Of a stretch of 64,000 nucleotides of DNA, positions 16,037 to 25,610 are shown piece after piece. Where the stretch lies: NCBI RefSeq assembly GCF_900107635.1, contig NZ_FNRD01000004.1:186001-250000 (forward strand), given 5' to 3'. The notes beneath the pieces were generated by a model. That model saw only the letters and a list, made by a program, of their open reading frames with translations. It was not told the origin of the DNA and made no database searches. The translations under genes and the position numbers were made by a program. The first letter of the stretch is position 1. Every line of letters begins with the position of its first letter. The stretch comes from Flavobacterium gillisiae (GTDB lineage: Bacteria > Bacteroidota > Bacteroidia > Flavobacteriales > Flavobacteriaceae).

Positions 16037-17351
16037 TCAACTCATGCTCTTTGGGATATTCTTTATAGGAATTTCGTCAATAGAAGCGCAAGAAAAAACG
16101 AGTTTAACGCTCGATGAAGCCATTCATTTGGCTTGGGCCAAAAGCAATGAAGTTTCTTTGGCAAACACTAAAGTAAATACCAAAAAACACGAATTACAGT
16201 CGGTTAAAAACAGTCAGTATCCTGATTTGAAAATATCAGGTCAATACCAGCGCTTAACGCAGGCATCCATTGATTTCAAAATAAATAAAAGTAACGATGC
16301 ACAACCACTTCCTGCCGTAGATCAATTAATGATAGGACAGGTAAGTGCTAGTCTTCCCGTATTTTCAGGTTTTAAAATTCAAAACACCATTAAAGCCTAC
16401 GATAATATGTATCAGGCTGAAACAGCCGCTGCCATGCAAACCAAAGAAGAAGTGGCGATGATGGTCGTTAATTACTATGCGAGTTTGTACAAAGCACAAA
16501 AAACGGTGGAGCTTTTAAAAGAAAATCAAAAAAGTGCAAAACAACGTGTTAGTGATTTCCTTCAATTGGAAAAAAACGGAATTATTCCAAGAAATGATTT
16601 ATTAAAATCACAACTTCAGGTTTCCAAAGTACAACTTTCATTAGACCGAGCCATTAGTGAATTAAACACAGTAAATTTTGAGCTTGTCAGTCTACTAAAA
16701 ATGGACGCCAAGACAAAACTAGAAATCAAAGAAAGTGATTTTGCCGACTTCCTAATGACGAATATTCCAACGAATGACGAACTAGCATTGGGAAACCGAA
16801 AAGATTTAGAATCCATTCGACTACAAGAAAAAGCAAGTTTAGCTACTATTCAAATGGCCAAAAGCGGTTATTATCCTTCTATTTCGATCATTGGGGGGTA
16901 TACAGCATTAGATTTAAAAAATGTTATTACGGTACAAAACGCCATGAATATAGGCGTTGGTGTCTCATATGATTTAAGCGGTATTCTGAAAAACGGTACC
17001 AATGTTAAAATAGCGGAAAGCAAAGCACTTGAAATACAAAATTCAGAAACGATGCTTACTGACTATATTAAAATACAAGTACAAAAAGCCATTGAGGATT
17101 ATGACTTAGCTTTAAAACAAGATTTAGTTTACAATCAAGCAGTGGAACAAGCATCAGAAAATTACAGAATCATAAAAGACAAATACGATAACGGTTTATC
17201 TGACACCAATGATCTTCTTGAGGCTGATGTGGAACAACTAGGTTCCAATATCAATAAAACATTGGCCCGAGCTAATGTGATCCAAAAATACTATGAGTTG
17301 CTTTCTGTAAGCGGGCAACTAAACCAAACTTTCAATCTTTCAAAAATATAA
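16026..17351 (+). CDS. TolC-family outer-membrane efflux channel
   Basis: A 441-residue protein with a signal peptide (about residues 1-21, cleavage after IEAQ) and two internally repeated TolC halves rich in coiled-coil helices; SLTLDEAIHLAWAKSNEV is the start of the first OEP repeat and the C-terminal half repeats the pattern around YDNGLSDTNDLLEAD. It forms the outer-membrane exit duct for the pump encoded by the next two genes. It overlaps the end of tetR, which indicates coupled expression. Confidence 0.92.
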   Translation: MKVSQLMLFGIFFIGISSIEAQEKTSLTLDEAIHLAWAKSNEVSLANTKVNTKKHELQSVKNSQYPDLKISGQYQRLTQASIDFKINKSNDAQPLPAVDQLMIGQVSASLPVFSGFKIQNTIKAYDNMYQAETAAAMQTKEEVAMMVVNYYASLYKAQKTVELLKENQKSAKQRVSDFLQLEKNGIIPRNDLLKSQLQVSKVQLSLDRAISELNTVNFELVSLLKMDAKTKLEIKESDFADFLMTNIPTNDELALGNRKDLESIRLQEKASLATIQMAKSGYYPSISIIGGYTALDLKNVITVQNAMNIGVGVSYDLSGILKNGTNVKIAESKALEIQNSETMLTDYIKIQVQKAIEDYDLALKQDLVYNQAVEQASENYRIIKDKYDNGLSDTNDLLEADVEQLGSNINKTLARANVIQKYYELLSVSGQLNQTFNLSKI

Positions 17352-17363
17352 TCGATACCTAAA

Positions 17364-18443
17364 ATGACTAAGAAAAAAACCAATACCAAGTTTATCATTA
17401 TAATCACTTCATTAGTACTACTAGGTGTTATTTATGGAACCTATAAGTATATTCATTCCCTTTCTCACGAAGGAACTGATGATGCGCAGATTGAGAAAAA
17501 CATGAACCCAATTATTCCAAGAGTATCGGGATATGTAAGTAAGGTGTTTATAAAAGACAACGATTTTGTAAAAAAGGGAGATACTTTGTTTACGATTGAC
17601 AAGAAAGATTACCAATTAAAAATTGACGAAGCAACAGCAAATTTGGCTGCAGCCGAAGGAAATTTAGAAGTTACAAAAGCCGATATCGGTAGTATTTTGG
17701 CCAGTATTTCTGTATCAGAAGCTAATGTAAAATCAGCGGGTGGAAATATTGAAAGCGCTAAAATTAGATTAGATCGTGTTAACAGTGATTACAACAGATA
17801 TAACAATTTATATAAAAGCCATACGATTACAAAACAACAATACGAGCAGGCATTAGCAGCTAAATTAGAAGCTGAAAATCAAGTACGAATTTTGCAACAG
17901 CAAGAAAAAGCAACTGCTTTTCAAAAATCAGTTGTTGTGGCAAAATCAAAAGCGACTGACAAGCAAACAGATGTGGCTTCAGCCAATATTAAAAGAGCGA
18001 AAGCATTACTTGACTCTGCAATTTTAAATTTAAGTTATACGGCAATCACCGCTGCAATTGACGGGCAGGTTTCTAAAATTGACATTCAACCAGGACAATT
18101 AGTTCAACCAGGACAATCTCTTTTTTATATTATCAACAACAATGAAGCATGGGTTGTAGCTAATTTTAAAGAAACGCAATTAAATAAAATGGTGACTGGG
18201 CAAAAAGTGACTATCAAAGTAGATGCGTATCCAGATTATGATTTTAATGGAACGGTCACTTCTTTTTCTCCCGCAACTGGCGCGCGTTTTTCTATTTTAC
18301 CTCCAGATAATGCTACTGGAAATTTTGTAAAAACGATTCAACGTTTACCAGTAAAAATTAGCATTGATGCAAACAATGATATTGAGAAAATAAAACTACT
18401 ACGTCCGGGAATGAATGTGGATGTAGACGTACATATAAAATAA
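17364..18443 (+). CDS. HlyD/EmrA-type membrane-fusion protein
   Basis: A 359-residue periplasmic adaptor. One N-terminal transmembrane anchor (about residues 10-29) is followed by the lipoyl half-motif IPRVSGYVSKVFIKDNDFV, a long coiled-coil hairpin (about 85-215, which includes KQQYEQALAAKLEAE), the second lipoyl half with DGQVSKIDIQPGQLV, and a beta-barrel domain. The order and length match EmrA, which links an MFS pump to TolC. It begins 12 bases after the channel gene and ends one base before the MFS gene. Confidence 0.92.
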   Translation: MTKKKTNTKFIIIITSLVLLGVIYGTYKYIHSLSHEGTDDAQIEKNMNPIIPRVSGYVSKVFIKDNDFVKKGDTLFTIDKKDYQLKIDEATANLAAAEGNLEVTKADIGSILASISVSEANVKSAGGNIESAKIRLDRVNSDYNRYNNLYKSHTITKQQYEQALAAKLEAENQVRILQQQEKATAFQKSVVVAKSKATDKQTDVASANIKRAKALLDSAILNLSYTAITAAIDGQVSKIDIQPGQLVQPGQSLFYIINNNEAWVVANFKETQLNKMVTGQKVTIKVDAYPDYDFNGTVTSFSPATGARFSILPPDNATGNFVKTIQRLPVKISIDANNDIEKIKLLRPGMNVDVDVHIK

Positions 18444-18444
18444 A

Positions 18445-20031
18445 ATGGTAATAGGACAAGGAGACGACGATTTAGTCGAATACGGCTTTAGACGGGTTAT
18501 TATTACAATAACGGCAGTACTTTGTGCTTTGCTAGAAATTGTAGATACCACTATTGTCAATGTGGCACTAACAAACATGAGAGGAAGCCTTGGCGCAACA
18601 TTAACTGATGTTGCCTGGGTAATTACTGCCTATGCAATTGCAAATGTAATTGTAATCCCTATGACCAGTTGGCTTTCACAGCAATTTGGAAGACGAAATT
18701 ACTTTGCGGTTTCGATCATTATTTTTACCGTTGCTTCCTTTTTATGTGGTAACGCTACCAATATATGGGAATTAGTGGCCTTCCGATTTATTCAAGGTCT
18801 TGGAGGTGGTGCCTTATTGGTAACGGCACAAACGATTATTACCGAAAGCTATCCTATTGCAAAAAGAGGAATGGCGCAAGCTATCTATGGAATGGGTGTA
18901 ATTGTAGGTCCTACACTAGGTCCGCCATTAGGTGGATATCTTGTAGATCATTTTTCATGGCCTTACATTTTTTATATCAATATTCCTTTAGGTATTATAG
19001 CTACCCTTTTGACTTTAAGTTTTGTAAGAAGTCCAAAATACGGAGAAAAACTGAAATCGAATCAAGTCGATTGGATTGGAATCATTCTTTTGGCATCTTT
19101 CATTGGTTCACTACAATTCGTACTGGAACATGGACAACAAGATGACTGGTTTAACAACAACTTAATTGTTTTATTAAGTGTCGTTTCATTATTTGGATTA
19201 ATACTGTTCATCTGGAGGGAGTTAACCTATAAGTATCCAATTGTAAATTTAAGCGTTCTAAAAGACGGGAACTTGAGAATTGGTACTCTTATGGCTTTCA
19301 TACTAGGTTTTGGTTTATATGGTTCCACATTAATAATTCCAATATATACACAATCCATTTTAGGATGGACTGCCACAGATGCTGGTTTATTATTGATTCC
19401 TGGTTCTATAACCACCGCTTTTATGATGCCTATTATTGGTAAATTAATACAAAAAGGAGTTCCACAAGGCTACATGATTGGTGTTGGGTTCTTAGTTTTC
19501 TTTTTATTTACTTTTATGATGCACAATAGCATGACGCCGGATACGGGTGAAGAACATATGTATTGGGCATTAATTTTAAGAGGAGTTGGTTTAGGACTAC
19601 TTTTTGTCCCTATTACTACTTTATCGCTATCCACTTTATCAGGAAAAAATATTGGTGAAGGAGCTGCGTTTACAGGAATGATGAGACAACTGGGAGGTTC
19701 TTTCGGTATAGCCATTATTACCACTTTTATCACACGATTCAGTCAAGAACACCGCGTCAATTTAATTGCGCATTTAGATAGTAGTAAATTTGAAGTGCAA
19801 CAACGATTGCTGCTTTTGCAAAAAGGTTTTATGTCAAAAGGTTTCACTGCAAATGAATCTATGAAAAAAGCCTATCAGGCAATTGATTATTCCGTTTTAA
19901 AGCAAAGCACTGTTTTATCGTATATGGATATTTTCATGTATCTGGGTATTATGTTTCTCTGCTGTATTCCAATTATATTCTTTATCAAAAAAGGAAAAAA
20001 CAAAATCAATCCGGCAGATGCAATGCATTAA
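18445..20031 (+). CDS. DHA2-family (EmrB/QacA-type) MFS drug exporter
   Basis: A 528-residue proton-driven antiporter with about 14 transmembrane helices. Characteristic segments are LEIVDTTIVNVAL in helix 1, the motif A region WLSQQFGRRN, the motif C region GVIVGPTLGPPLGG, and FVPITTLSLSTL. With the adaptor and channel before it, it completes a tripartite inner-to-outer-membrane pump for lipophilic drugs or similar compounds. A strong terminator follows. Actual substrates cannot be inferred. Confidence 0.93.
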   Translation: MVIGQGDDDLVEYGFRRVIITITAVLCALLEIVDTTIVNVALTNMRGSLGATLTDVAWVITAYAIANVIVIPMTSWLSQQFGRRNYFAVSIIIFTVASFLCGNATNIWELVAFRFIQGLGGGALLVTAQTIITESYPIAKRGMAQAIYGMGVIVGPTLGPPLGGYLVDHFSWPYIFYINIPLGIIATLLTLSFVRSPKYGEKLKSNQVDWIGIILLASFIGSLQFVLEHGQQDDWFNNNLIVLLSVVSLFGLILFIWRELTYKYPIVNLSVLKDGNLRIGTLMAFILGFGLYGSTLIIPIYTQSILGWTATDAGLLLIPGSITTAFMMPIIGKLIQKGVPQGYMIGVGFLVFFLFTFMMHNSMTPDTGEEHMYWALILRGVGLGLLFVPITTLSLSTLSGKNIGEGAAFTGMMRQLGGSFGIAIITTFITRFSQEHRVNLIAHLDSSKFEVQQRLLLLQKGFMSKGFTANESMKKAYQAIDYSVLKQSTVLSYMDIFMYLGIMFLCCIPIIFFIKKGKNKINPADAMH

Positions 20032-20037
20032 ATCCAT

Positions 20038-20069
20038 AAAAAAACTCCGATCTAAGTCGGAGTTTTTTT
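20038..20069. terminator. bidirectional terminator between efflux operon and yaaA
   Basis: A 13-base-pair stem (20038-20050 with 20057-20069) made of ACTCCGA and its complement with A and T runs on either side, serving two convergent units. Confidence 0.88.
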
Positions 20070-20088
20070 ATGAATTATTTTAGAAGTA

Positions 20089-20847
20089 CTATCTAGTAAA
20101 TACCAAATGATCTCCTTTTGAAAGATTGGCATCAAATTGATAGCCATCATAATTGAAACCTTTTAAATCTTCTATTGTTTTTGCTTCGGTATCTATAATA
20201 TAACGCACCATCATCCCCCTTGCTTTCTTGGCAAAAAAACTAATTATCTTCAGTTTTCCATCTTTATAATCCTTAAAATCTGGAGTGATTACTGGTACTT
20301 TCAATGCTTTAGTATCTACCGCCGAAAAATATTCATTACTGGCAAGGTTGACAAACAACTCCCCTTCTTCTAATTCTTTATTTAACGATTTTGTTACTTT
20401 AGTTTTCCAAAATTCATATAAGTTCTTATCTTCTCCAATGGGCAGTTTTGTCCCCATTTCCAATCGGTACGCCTGAATTAAATCCAATGGTTTTAGTACT
20501 CCATACAAACCCGAAAGTATTCGTAAACTATCTTGTAAATTTTCTAATTTATCTGTTGGAATTGCATAACCGTCTAAACCAGTATACACATCTCCATCAA
20601 AAGCATAGACAGCAGGTCGTGCATTTTCAGGCGTAAAAGGCGTTTTCCAATCCTTGTTGCGTTGCCAGTTCAATTCTGCTAATTTATCTGAAATATCCAT
20701 TAATGCAGATAGATCTTTTGGGGATTGTTGCTTCAACACTTTCTGGATTTGTCTTGATTCTTTTAGAAAAGCAGGTTCCGTATATTGTGAAGTAGGTAAT
20801 TCCTTTTCGAAGTTTAAAGATTTGGCTGGCGATATAACAATTTTCAT
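20089..20847 (-). CDS. yaaA: peroxide stress protein YaaA
   Basis: A 252-residue YaaA/DUF328 protein. The N-terminal ISPAKSLNFEKELP and RLEMGTKLPI are family signatures, and KARGMMVRYII is in the expected place. In E. coli, YaaA limits intracellular free iron during peroxide stress and has a DNA-binding fold; the mechanism is not fully known. A -7 element TACTTTTG lies on the minus strand at 20891-20884, and the short leader contains the palindrome CCTGTTTCAGG. It is monocistronic. Confidence 0.92.
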   Translation of the reverse strand: MKIVISPAKSLNFEKELPTSQYTEPAFLKESRQIQKVLKQQSPKDLSALMDISDKLAELNWQRNKDWKTPFTPENARPAVYAFDGDVYTGLDGYAIPTDKLENLQDSLRILSGLYGVLKPLDLIQAYRLEMGTKLPIGEDKNLYEFWKTKVTKSLNKELEEGELFVNLASNEYFSAVDTKALKVPVITPDFKDYKDGKLKIISFFAKKARGMMVRYIIDTEAKTIEDLKGFNYDGYQFDANLSKGDHLVFTR

Positions 20848-20958
20848 AAATAATCCTGTTTCAGGTTCTTTTTAATATAAAATCAAAAGTACTAATTGAA
20901 AAACAATAAACAGACAAATACAAATCGATTTGTTTAATGACGAAATAGAAAATAAAAA

Positions 20959-20988
20959 TTGTTCCAAATTTTAATTATGCTATTTTTG
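20959..20988 (+). promoter_or_regulatory. promoter of the GNAT gene
   Basis: TTG at 20959-20961, a spacer of exactly 19 bases, then TATTTTTG at 20981-20988: a full match to the Bacteroidota consensus. The transcript would start near 20992. It would carry a ten-codon upstream frame (21001-21030, MTRPPIFLS) whose stop overlaps the GNAT start codon. Confidence 0.75.
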
Positions 20989-21026
20989 ATTCTGAATTTT
21001 ATGACACGACCACCGATTTTTTTATC

Positions 21027-21551
21027 ATGAGCAAAATTGAAATTAGAAAAGCAACTGTATCCGATTTAGAATCGCTGCAAATTATTGGCAAGCAAACCTT
21101 CACCGAAACATTTACCGCGGTAAATACTCCTGAAAACCTTTCAAATTACATCGCGCAAAGTTTTAATGCAAAACAAATAACAAAGGAATTGACTAATCCA
21201 GAATCTTCCTTTTACTTAGCCATATTAGACGCTAAAATTATTGGTTATTTAAAAATCAATTTTGGTAAAGCACAAACTGAGTTAATGCACGAGAATGCAA
21301 TGGAGATTCATCGCATTTATGTTTTACAGGAATACCACGGTAAAAAAGTGGGACAGTTATTTGTTGATCATGTACTGGAAATAGCGCAGCAAAATCAAGT
21401 TGAATATATCTGGCTGGGAGTTTGGGAAGAGAATTACCGAGCACTTGGATTTTATACTAAAAATGGATTTGTCGCATTTGACAAACATGTTTTCACATTA
21501 GGCGATGACATACAAACCGACTTATTATTAAAACTTCAAATAAAAAAATAA
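21027..21551 (+). CDS. GNAT-family N-acetyltransferase
   Basis: A 174-residue acetyltransferase. The acetyl-CoA loop is HRIYVLQEYHGKKVGQLFVD (about residues 92-111, Q/R-x-x-G-x-G/A type), followed by the beta-5 strand WLGVWEENYRALGFYTKNGF. The N-terminal RKATVSDLESLQIIGKQTF is typical of small-molecule GNATs. The substrate is unknown. Its start codon overlaps the stop of a short upstream frame. Confidence 0.87.
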   Translation: MSKIEIRKATVSDLESLQIIGKQTFTETFTAVNTPENLSNYIAQSFNAKQITKELTNPESSFYLAILDAKIIGYLKINFGKAQTELMHENAMEIHRIYVLQEYHGKKVGQLFVDHVLEIAQQNQVEYIWLGVWEENYRALGFYTKNGFVAFDKHVFTLGDDIQTDLLLKLQIKK

Positions 21552-21872
21552 CTCTTAACAAACATCTTTCATAATATTGAAGCCGCATTCACCATCAGTA
21601 TTATAGTAATCCTAAACAACCACGTTATTAGTTTCGTTTTAAGAACCCTATCAACTAAATCGTATATCAACCACTTTCTATTAGTATCGGATTATCAAAA
21701 AAACAGAATTTAAATTCCTGTTTTACGATTTTTAATACAGTAACCTCTGATAATATTATCAATTTCTAGGAGGAGATTCGTAACTATTTAGCTATTTTTG
21801 TGAATCTAAGAATTAGTCGTTTAAATTAGTAACAAAACGGAAATTCTTCCGGTTTTAGGGTAAAAAGAATAC
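21552..21872. other. intergenic region before nhaA
   Basis: A 321-base stretch without a supported gene. It contains an AT-rich palindrome near 21703-21724 (AACAGAATTT / AAATTCCTGTT), which may end the GNAT transcript, a -7-like TATTTTTG at 21793-21800, and a small hairpin at 21834-21857 (CGGAA/TTCCG) just before the nhaA start. I see no known riboswitch. Confidence 0.5.
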
Positions 21873-23063
21873 ATGAAGACAAAAATGAAAAAAACAATAA
21901 AGCGCATTTACAATTCAGATTTATTTAATGAATTTTTTGAAAGCGAAAAATCAACAGGTCTTATCCTTATAGCGTGCACCATATTTTCTTTGTTTATGGC
22001 AAACTCAATATTTGGGTCACAATACATCCATACCTGGCATATGAAACTGGGAGGAGAAAGTCTGGAATACTGGATTAATGATGGTTTAATGACCATATTC
22101 TTTTTATTAATTGGTTTAGAATTAGAAAGAGAAATCTACAAAGGTGAGTTATCAAACATAAAAGATGCTCTATTACCCATATTTGCAGCCTTAGGAGGAA
22201 TGCTAGTTCCTGCGGGACTTTACTTAATGCTGAACTACGGAACTATTGCGCAAGCTGGAGCAGGTATCCCTATGGCAACTGATATTGCTTTTGCATTGGG
22301 AATTCTGTCTCTATTAGGGAATCGAGTGCCACTTTCTTTAAAAATATTCTTAACAGCATTAGCGGTAATAGATGATTTAGGAGCAATTATGGTTATTGCC
22401 ATATTTTATACTAAAACTATTCTTTGGTCTAATCTGTTTTATGCTTTAGGTACAATGTTAGTGTTATTTGTACTTAACCGTATGAAAGTTAAAAACCTAA
22501 TTCCTTACCTTATTGGTGGGGCTATAATGTGGTGGTTCATGCTTCATTCAGGTATTCACGCTACTGTTACTGGAGTACTACTAGCTTTTGTTATTCCATT
22601 TGGAAATGGAGATAAAGAATCTACCTCGTCTATTTTACAGCATTTTCTACATAAACCAGTTGGTTTCTTTATACTCCCGCTCTTCGCACTAGCCAATACA
22701 GCAATTGTTATCAGTTCAAACATTGGAGAAACTATTGCTCAGCATTACAGTATAGGAATCGCTTTGGGATTAATCGTAGGGAAGCCATTAGGTATTTTTG
22801 TCTTTTCACTTGCGGCTGTTTCTTTAGGAATTTGTAAACTCCCCTCTGATTTGAATTGGAAAACAATCATTGGAGTTGGATTTTTGGGAGGTATTGGGTT
22901 TACAATGTCGATCTTCATAACTTTACTCGCTTTTGATGACCAAACTATAATTAGCAACGCAAAATTTATCATTTTACTTTCGTCGTTAATAGCAGGATTA
23001 GTAGGCTTTATCTTTTTGAAAAAAACTTTAAAAGAAGGCATTGATGAAAACAATAGTAAATAG
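21873..23063 (+). CDS. nhaA: Na+/H+ antiporter NhaA
   Basis: A 396-residue inner-membrane antiporter with about 11-12 helices, exporting Na+ in exchange for protons. The cation-binding aspartates are in AVIDDLGAIMVI, and the discontinuous-helix motifs MATDIAFALGIL and GIHATVTGVLLA are intact. Length matches E. coli NhaA. The gene overlaps the following DUF389 gene by 20 bases, so the two are probably translated together; this suggests that the DUF389 protein works in the same ion-stress context, which is inference. Confidence 0.95.
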   Translation: MKTKMKKTIKRIYNSDLFNEFFESEKSTGLILIACTIFSLFMANSIFGSQYIHTWHMKLGGESLEYWINDGLMTIFFLLIGLELEREIYKGELSNIKDALLPIFAALGGMLVPAGLYLMLNYGTIAQAGAGIPMATDIAFALGILSLLGNRVPLSLKIFLTALAVIDDLGAIMVIAIFYTKTILWSNLFYALGTMLVLFVLNRMKVKNLIPYLIGGAIMWWFMLHSGIHATVTGVLLAFVIPFGNGDKESTSSILQHFLHKPVGFFILPLFALANTAIVISSNIGETIAQHYSIGIALGLIVGKPLGIFVFSLAAVSLGICKLPSDLNWKTIIGVGFLGGIGFTMSIFITLLAFDDQTIISNAKFIILLSSLIAGLVGFIFLKKTLKEGIDENNSK

Positions 23064-24396
23064 TCTTTTTGCTTATATCAATTTAAGCAAAGGAGAGGAA
23101 GAAAAGAAGAAAGTATTGGATTTCGTAAAGTCCAATATTTCCTTCAGAGGTTCTAATTTATGGATTTTAGCTTGTGCTATAGTTGTGGCATCTATAGGAT
23201 TAAACGTAAATTCTACCGCAGTGATAATAGGTGCGATGTTAATATCGCCATTAATGGGTCCGATTATAGGAGCCGGTTTTGGGCTGGGTGTTTATGATTT
23301 CAATTTACTGAAAAAATCGTTAAAAAATCTACTGATAGCCACCCTTGTTGGCCTCGTCGTTTCTACCCTCTATTTTTATATCAGTCCCTTCAAAGAAACG
23401 CAGCCTGAATTACTATCTAGAACTTCACCAAATATCTACGATATTCTTATTGCCTTTTTTGGTGGTTTGGTTGGTGCAATTGCCATTACAAGAGTAGAGA
23501 AAGGAAATCCAATACCCGGTGTTGCCATAGCAACGGCACTTATGCCGCCACTTTGTACCGCAGGATACGGTTTAGCATTAGGGAGCTTTAAATTCTTTTT
23601 TGGTGCCATGTATTTGTATTCTATCAACTGCGTGTTCATTTGTATTTCTACTTTTTTCATCGTAAAATATTTAAAGTATCCTACCAAAAAGCAACTGGAT
23701 GAGAAAGCACAAAAACAGGTGAAATATATTATTTCAGGCTTGATCACGGTTTTAATGCTACCTAGTATCTATTTTGCCTACATCTTAATTGAAGAAAAAA
23801 AATACCAACACCAGATTGATCTTTTTACAGATAATGAGTTTTCAAATAAAGGAATTGCCATTTTGTATAAGAAAACTAAATTCAATCAAAACCCAAAAAA
23901 ACTGGAGCTCGGATTTCTTTCTAAAAGATATAGTGTAGATGAAATTAAGAAACTAAATCTAAGGCTTAAAGCCTATGATATAAACAATACTGTCCTATCT
24001 GTAATACAGGACACAACAGATCTTAAAAGCGATATTCTTAACGAAATTAGCTTTAACAAATCACAGCTAAGTCAAAAAGACGTTTCAATTTTAAGCCTAA
24101 AAAAACAACTTGTCGCAAATAAGTATGATAACAAAGCCTTATTAGCTGAAATAAAAATTTTATTTCCTGAGGTAGATAATATATCAATGTCTAATCATAC
24201 CTTCAACGAAAGTACAGACAGTACCAAAACAGTACCTGTGTTGATTTATAAAAGCACAAAAGGCCTTCCTGAAAACTCTGTAGAAAAATTGTCTCTGTGG
24301 TTGCAAAAACGCTTAGTTAAAGATGATGTTGAAGTATACAGACAACCTATCAAAGCGGTCAATAAAATAGAACCAAAAGGAGTCGTGAAAAAATAA
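23044..24396 (+). CDS. DUF389 (TIGR00341-type) membrane protein
   Basis: A 450-residue protein. The N-terminal half (about residues 30-250) is a DUF389 membrane domain with about six helices and conserved small-residue motifs such as NSTAVIIGAMLISPLMGPIIG and VAIATALMPPLCTAGYGLALG, each read here in parts. The C-terminal 190 residues are hydrophilic and lie after the last helix. DUF389 proteins have no settled function; transport is suspected. The ATG at 23044 lies inside the end of nhaA; a TTG three bases earlier is possible. Confidence 0.85.
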   Translation: MKTIVNSLFAYINLSKGEEEKKKVLDFVKSNISFRGSNLWILACAIVVASIGLNVNSTAVIIGAMLISPLMGPIIGAGFGLGVYDFNLLKKSLKNLLIATLVGLVVSTLYFYISPFKETQPELLSRTSPNIYDILIAFFGGLVGAIAITRVEKGNPIPGVAIATALMPPLCTAGYGLALGSFKFFFGAMYLYSINCVFICISTFFIVKYLKYPTKKQLDEKAQKQVKYIISGLITVLMLPSIYFAYILIEEKKYQHQIDLFTDNEFSNKGIAILYKKTKFNQNPKKLELGFLSKRYSVDEIKKLNLRLKAYDINNTVLSVIQDTTDLKSDILNEISFNKSQLSQKDVSILSLKKQLVANKYDNKALLAEIKILFPEVDNISMSNHTFNESTDSTKTVPVLIYKSTKGLPENSVEKLSLWLQKRLVKDDVEVYRQPIKAVNKIEPKGVVKK

Positions 24397-24496
24397 CACA
24401 ATTTAAATACTAATCAAAGCTGGTATTTAATCTCCCTTACTTTATTCCGATTATATAGAAATACAGCTAATCAATGCCCTTTCTTATGCATAAATA

Positions 24497-24544
24497 AACA
24501 AGAAACTCCCAATCTAACTATTTGAAGATTGGGAGTTTCTTGTT
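24497..24544. terminator. strong terminator after nhaA-DUF389
   Basis: A perfect 19-base-pair stem (24497-24515 with 24526-24544) around a 10-base loop. The rest of the 300-base gap 24397-24699 shows only AT-rich sequence and a weak -7-like TATATTTA near 24663. Confidence 0.85.
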
Positions 24545-24699
24545 TTAATACTTAAAGCTGTTCGCCAAACATGGTAGTTAATAAATTTACTACAACACAA
24601 GCTATTCATCCTGTATATCTGATACTCAACGATTAGTTCTTTGCTTTAGCTCATTAATGCCCTATATTTAGAATGTGTAATCTTCAAATAAAATAAATT

Positions 24700-25563
24700 A
24701 TGAGTAAACCCTTACTTTGGTATTTTAGGAGACATTCTCTTTTGTTTAAAATAAGATTCAGAATGGTTTCTCGGAAATCATCCTTGGATCGTATTGAAAA
24801 CTTTTGCTACAATGCTATCAATCCTAAGTATGACATTCCTCCTATTTATTTTCAGTTGAACAACATGATTTTGGCAAAACCAAAGGCCGATTTAAGTGAT
24901 ATTGAAAAAGCCAAAAAGATAGCAAAGTGGCTCAGAAACCATATCAAAGGAGGACCAGGGCTTGGAAAATCCTCTAACAAAGCGCTTCGAAAAATGATAA
25001 GAGGCGAAGGAGGCGTTTGTAGTGATATGTCGCAGGTCTATAATAATTTCTGTGTCATCAACGATTTAAAAGTAAAAGAATGGGGGTTAAAAATCATAAC
25101 AGACAACCATACTATCCTTGGCGGGCATTCCTTTAACGAGGTATACTCTAAAGAATTTAAAAAGTGGGTTATAATTGATGTGTCAAAATCCATATTTTTT
25201 TACCATACCAATTCCAAAATACCTTTATCTGTTTTCGATTTAATCCAATTAAAAAAAGAAAACAAAGAAATTCATTATTTTGAATTCAACAAAAAAGTTA
25301 CTGTAGATAAACAATATATCGAAGATCTTTATCTTATCCCTAACTCATTCCCTTTTCTGATTACCAATTATTGTAATAAAACCTATGATTACTTTTTGGA
25401 CAAACTGAGTTTTCTGCCAGAATCAATAGTCCACGGACTAATATATCTCACAGGTAAAAGTTACACTTTTGAATTTCCAACCAAAGAATATAAAGTAGTA
25501 AGTCCTGTGACAGAACCTATACGTACAAAGAGTCATGAAAACTATCCCGTTAATGCCATATAA
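24700..25563 (+). CDS. transglutaminase-like domain protein
   Basis: A 287-residue protein with an apparent transglutaminase/cysteine-protease core. The candidate triad is Cys107 in GEGGVCSDMSQ, His143 in GGHSFNEVY and Asp160 in WVIIDVSK, in the correct order and spacing for the fold. The first 30 residues are basic (FRRHSLLFKIRFRMVSRK) and there is no clear signal peptide. Related domains act as peptidases or amide-transfer enzymes; the substrate cannot be told. It is followed by a bidirectional terminator. Confidence 0.75.
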   Translation: MSKPLLWYFRRHSLLFKIRFRMVSRKSSLDRIENFCYNAINPKYDIPPIYFQLNNMILAKPKADLSDIEKAKKIAKWLRNHIKGGPGLGKSSNKALRKMIRGEGGVCSDMSQVYNNFCVINDLKVKEWGLKIITDNHTILGGHSFNEVYSKEFKKWVIIDVSKSIFFYHTNSKIPLSVFDLIQLKKENKEIHYFEFNKKVTVDKQYIEDLYLIPNSFPFLITNYCNKTYDYFLDKLSFLPESIVHGLIYLTGKSYTFEFPTKEYKVVSPVTEPIRTKSHENYPVNAI

Positions 25564-25566
25564 AAA

Positions 25567-25592
25567 AAAGGTCCGCTCATGAGCAGACCTTT
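25567..25592. terminator. bidirectional terminator
   Basis: AAAGGTC at 25567-25573 pairs with GACCTTT at 25586-25592; inside is GCTCATGAGC with a single C-A mismatch. It serves both the transglutaminase-like gene and the convergent metalloprotease. Confidence 0.8.
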
Positions 25593-25610
25593 ATTACTTG
25601 TTATTTACCT

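Noticed and set aside
21793..21872. Ion-sensing riboswitch in the nhaA leader
   Set aside because: Only one small hairpin is visible (21834-21857); no conserved riboswitch core can be recognised.
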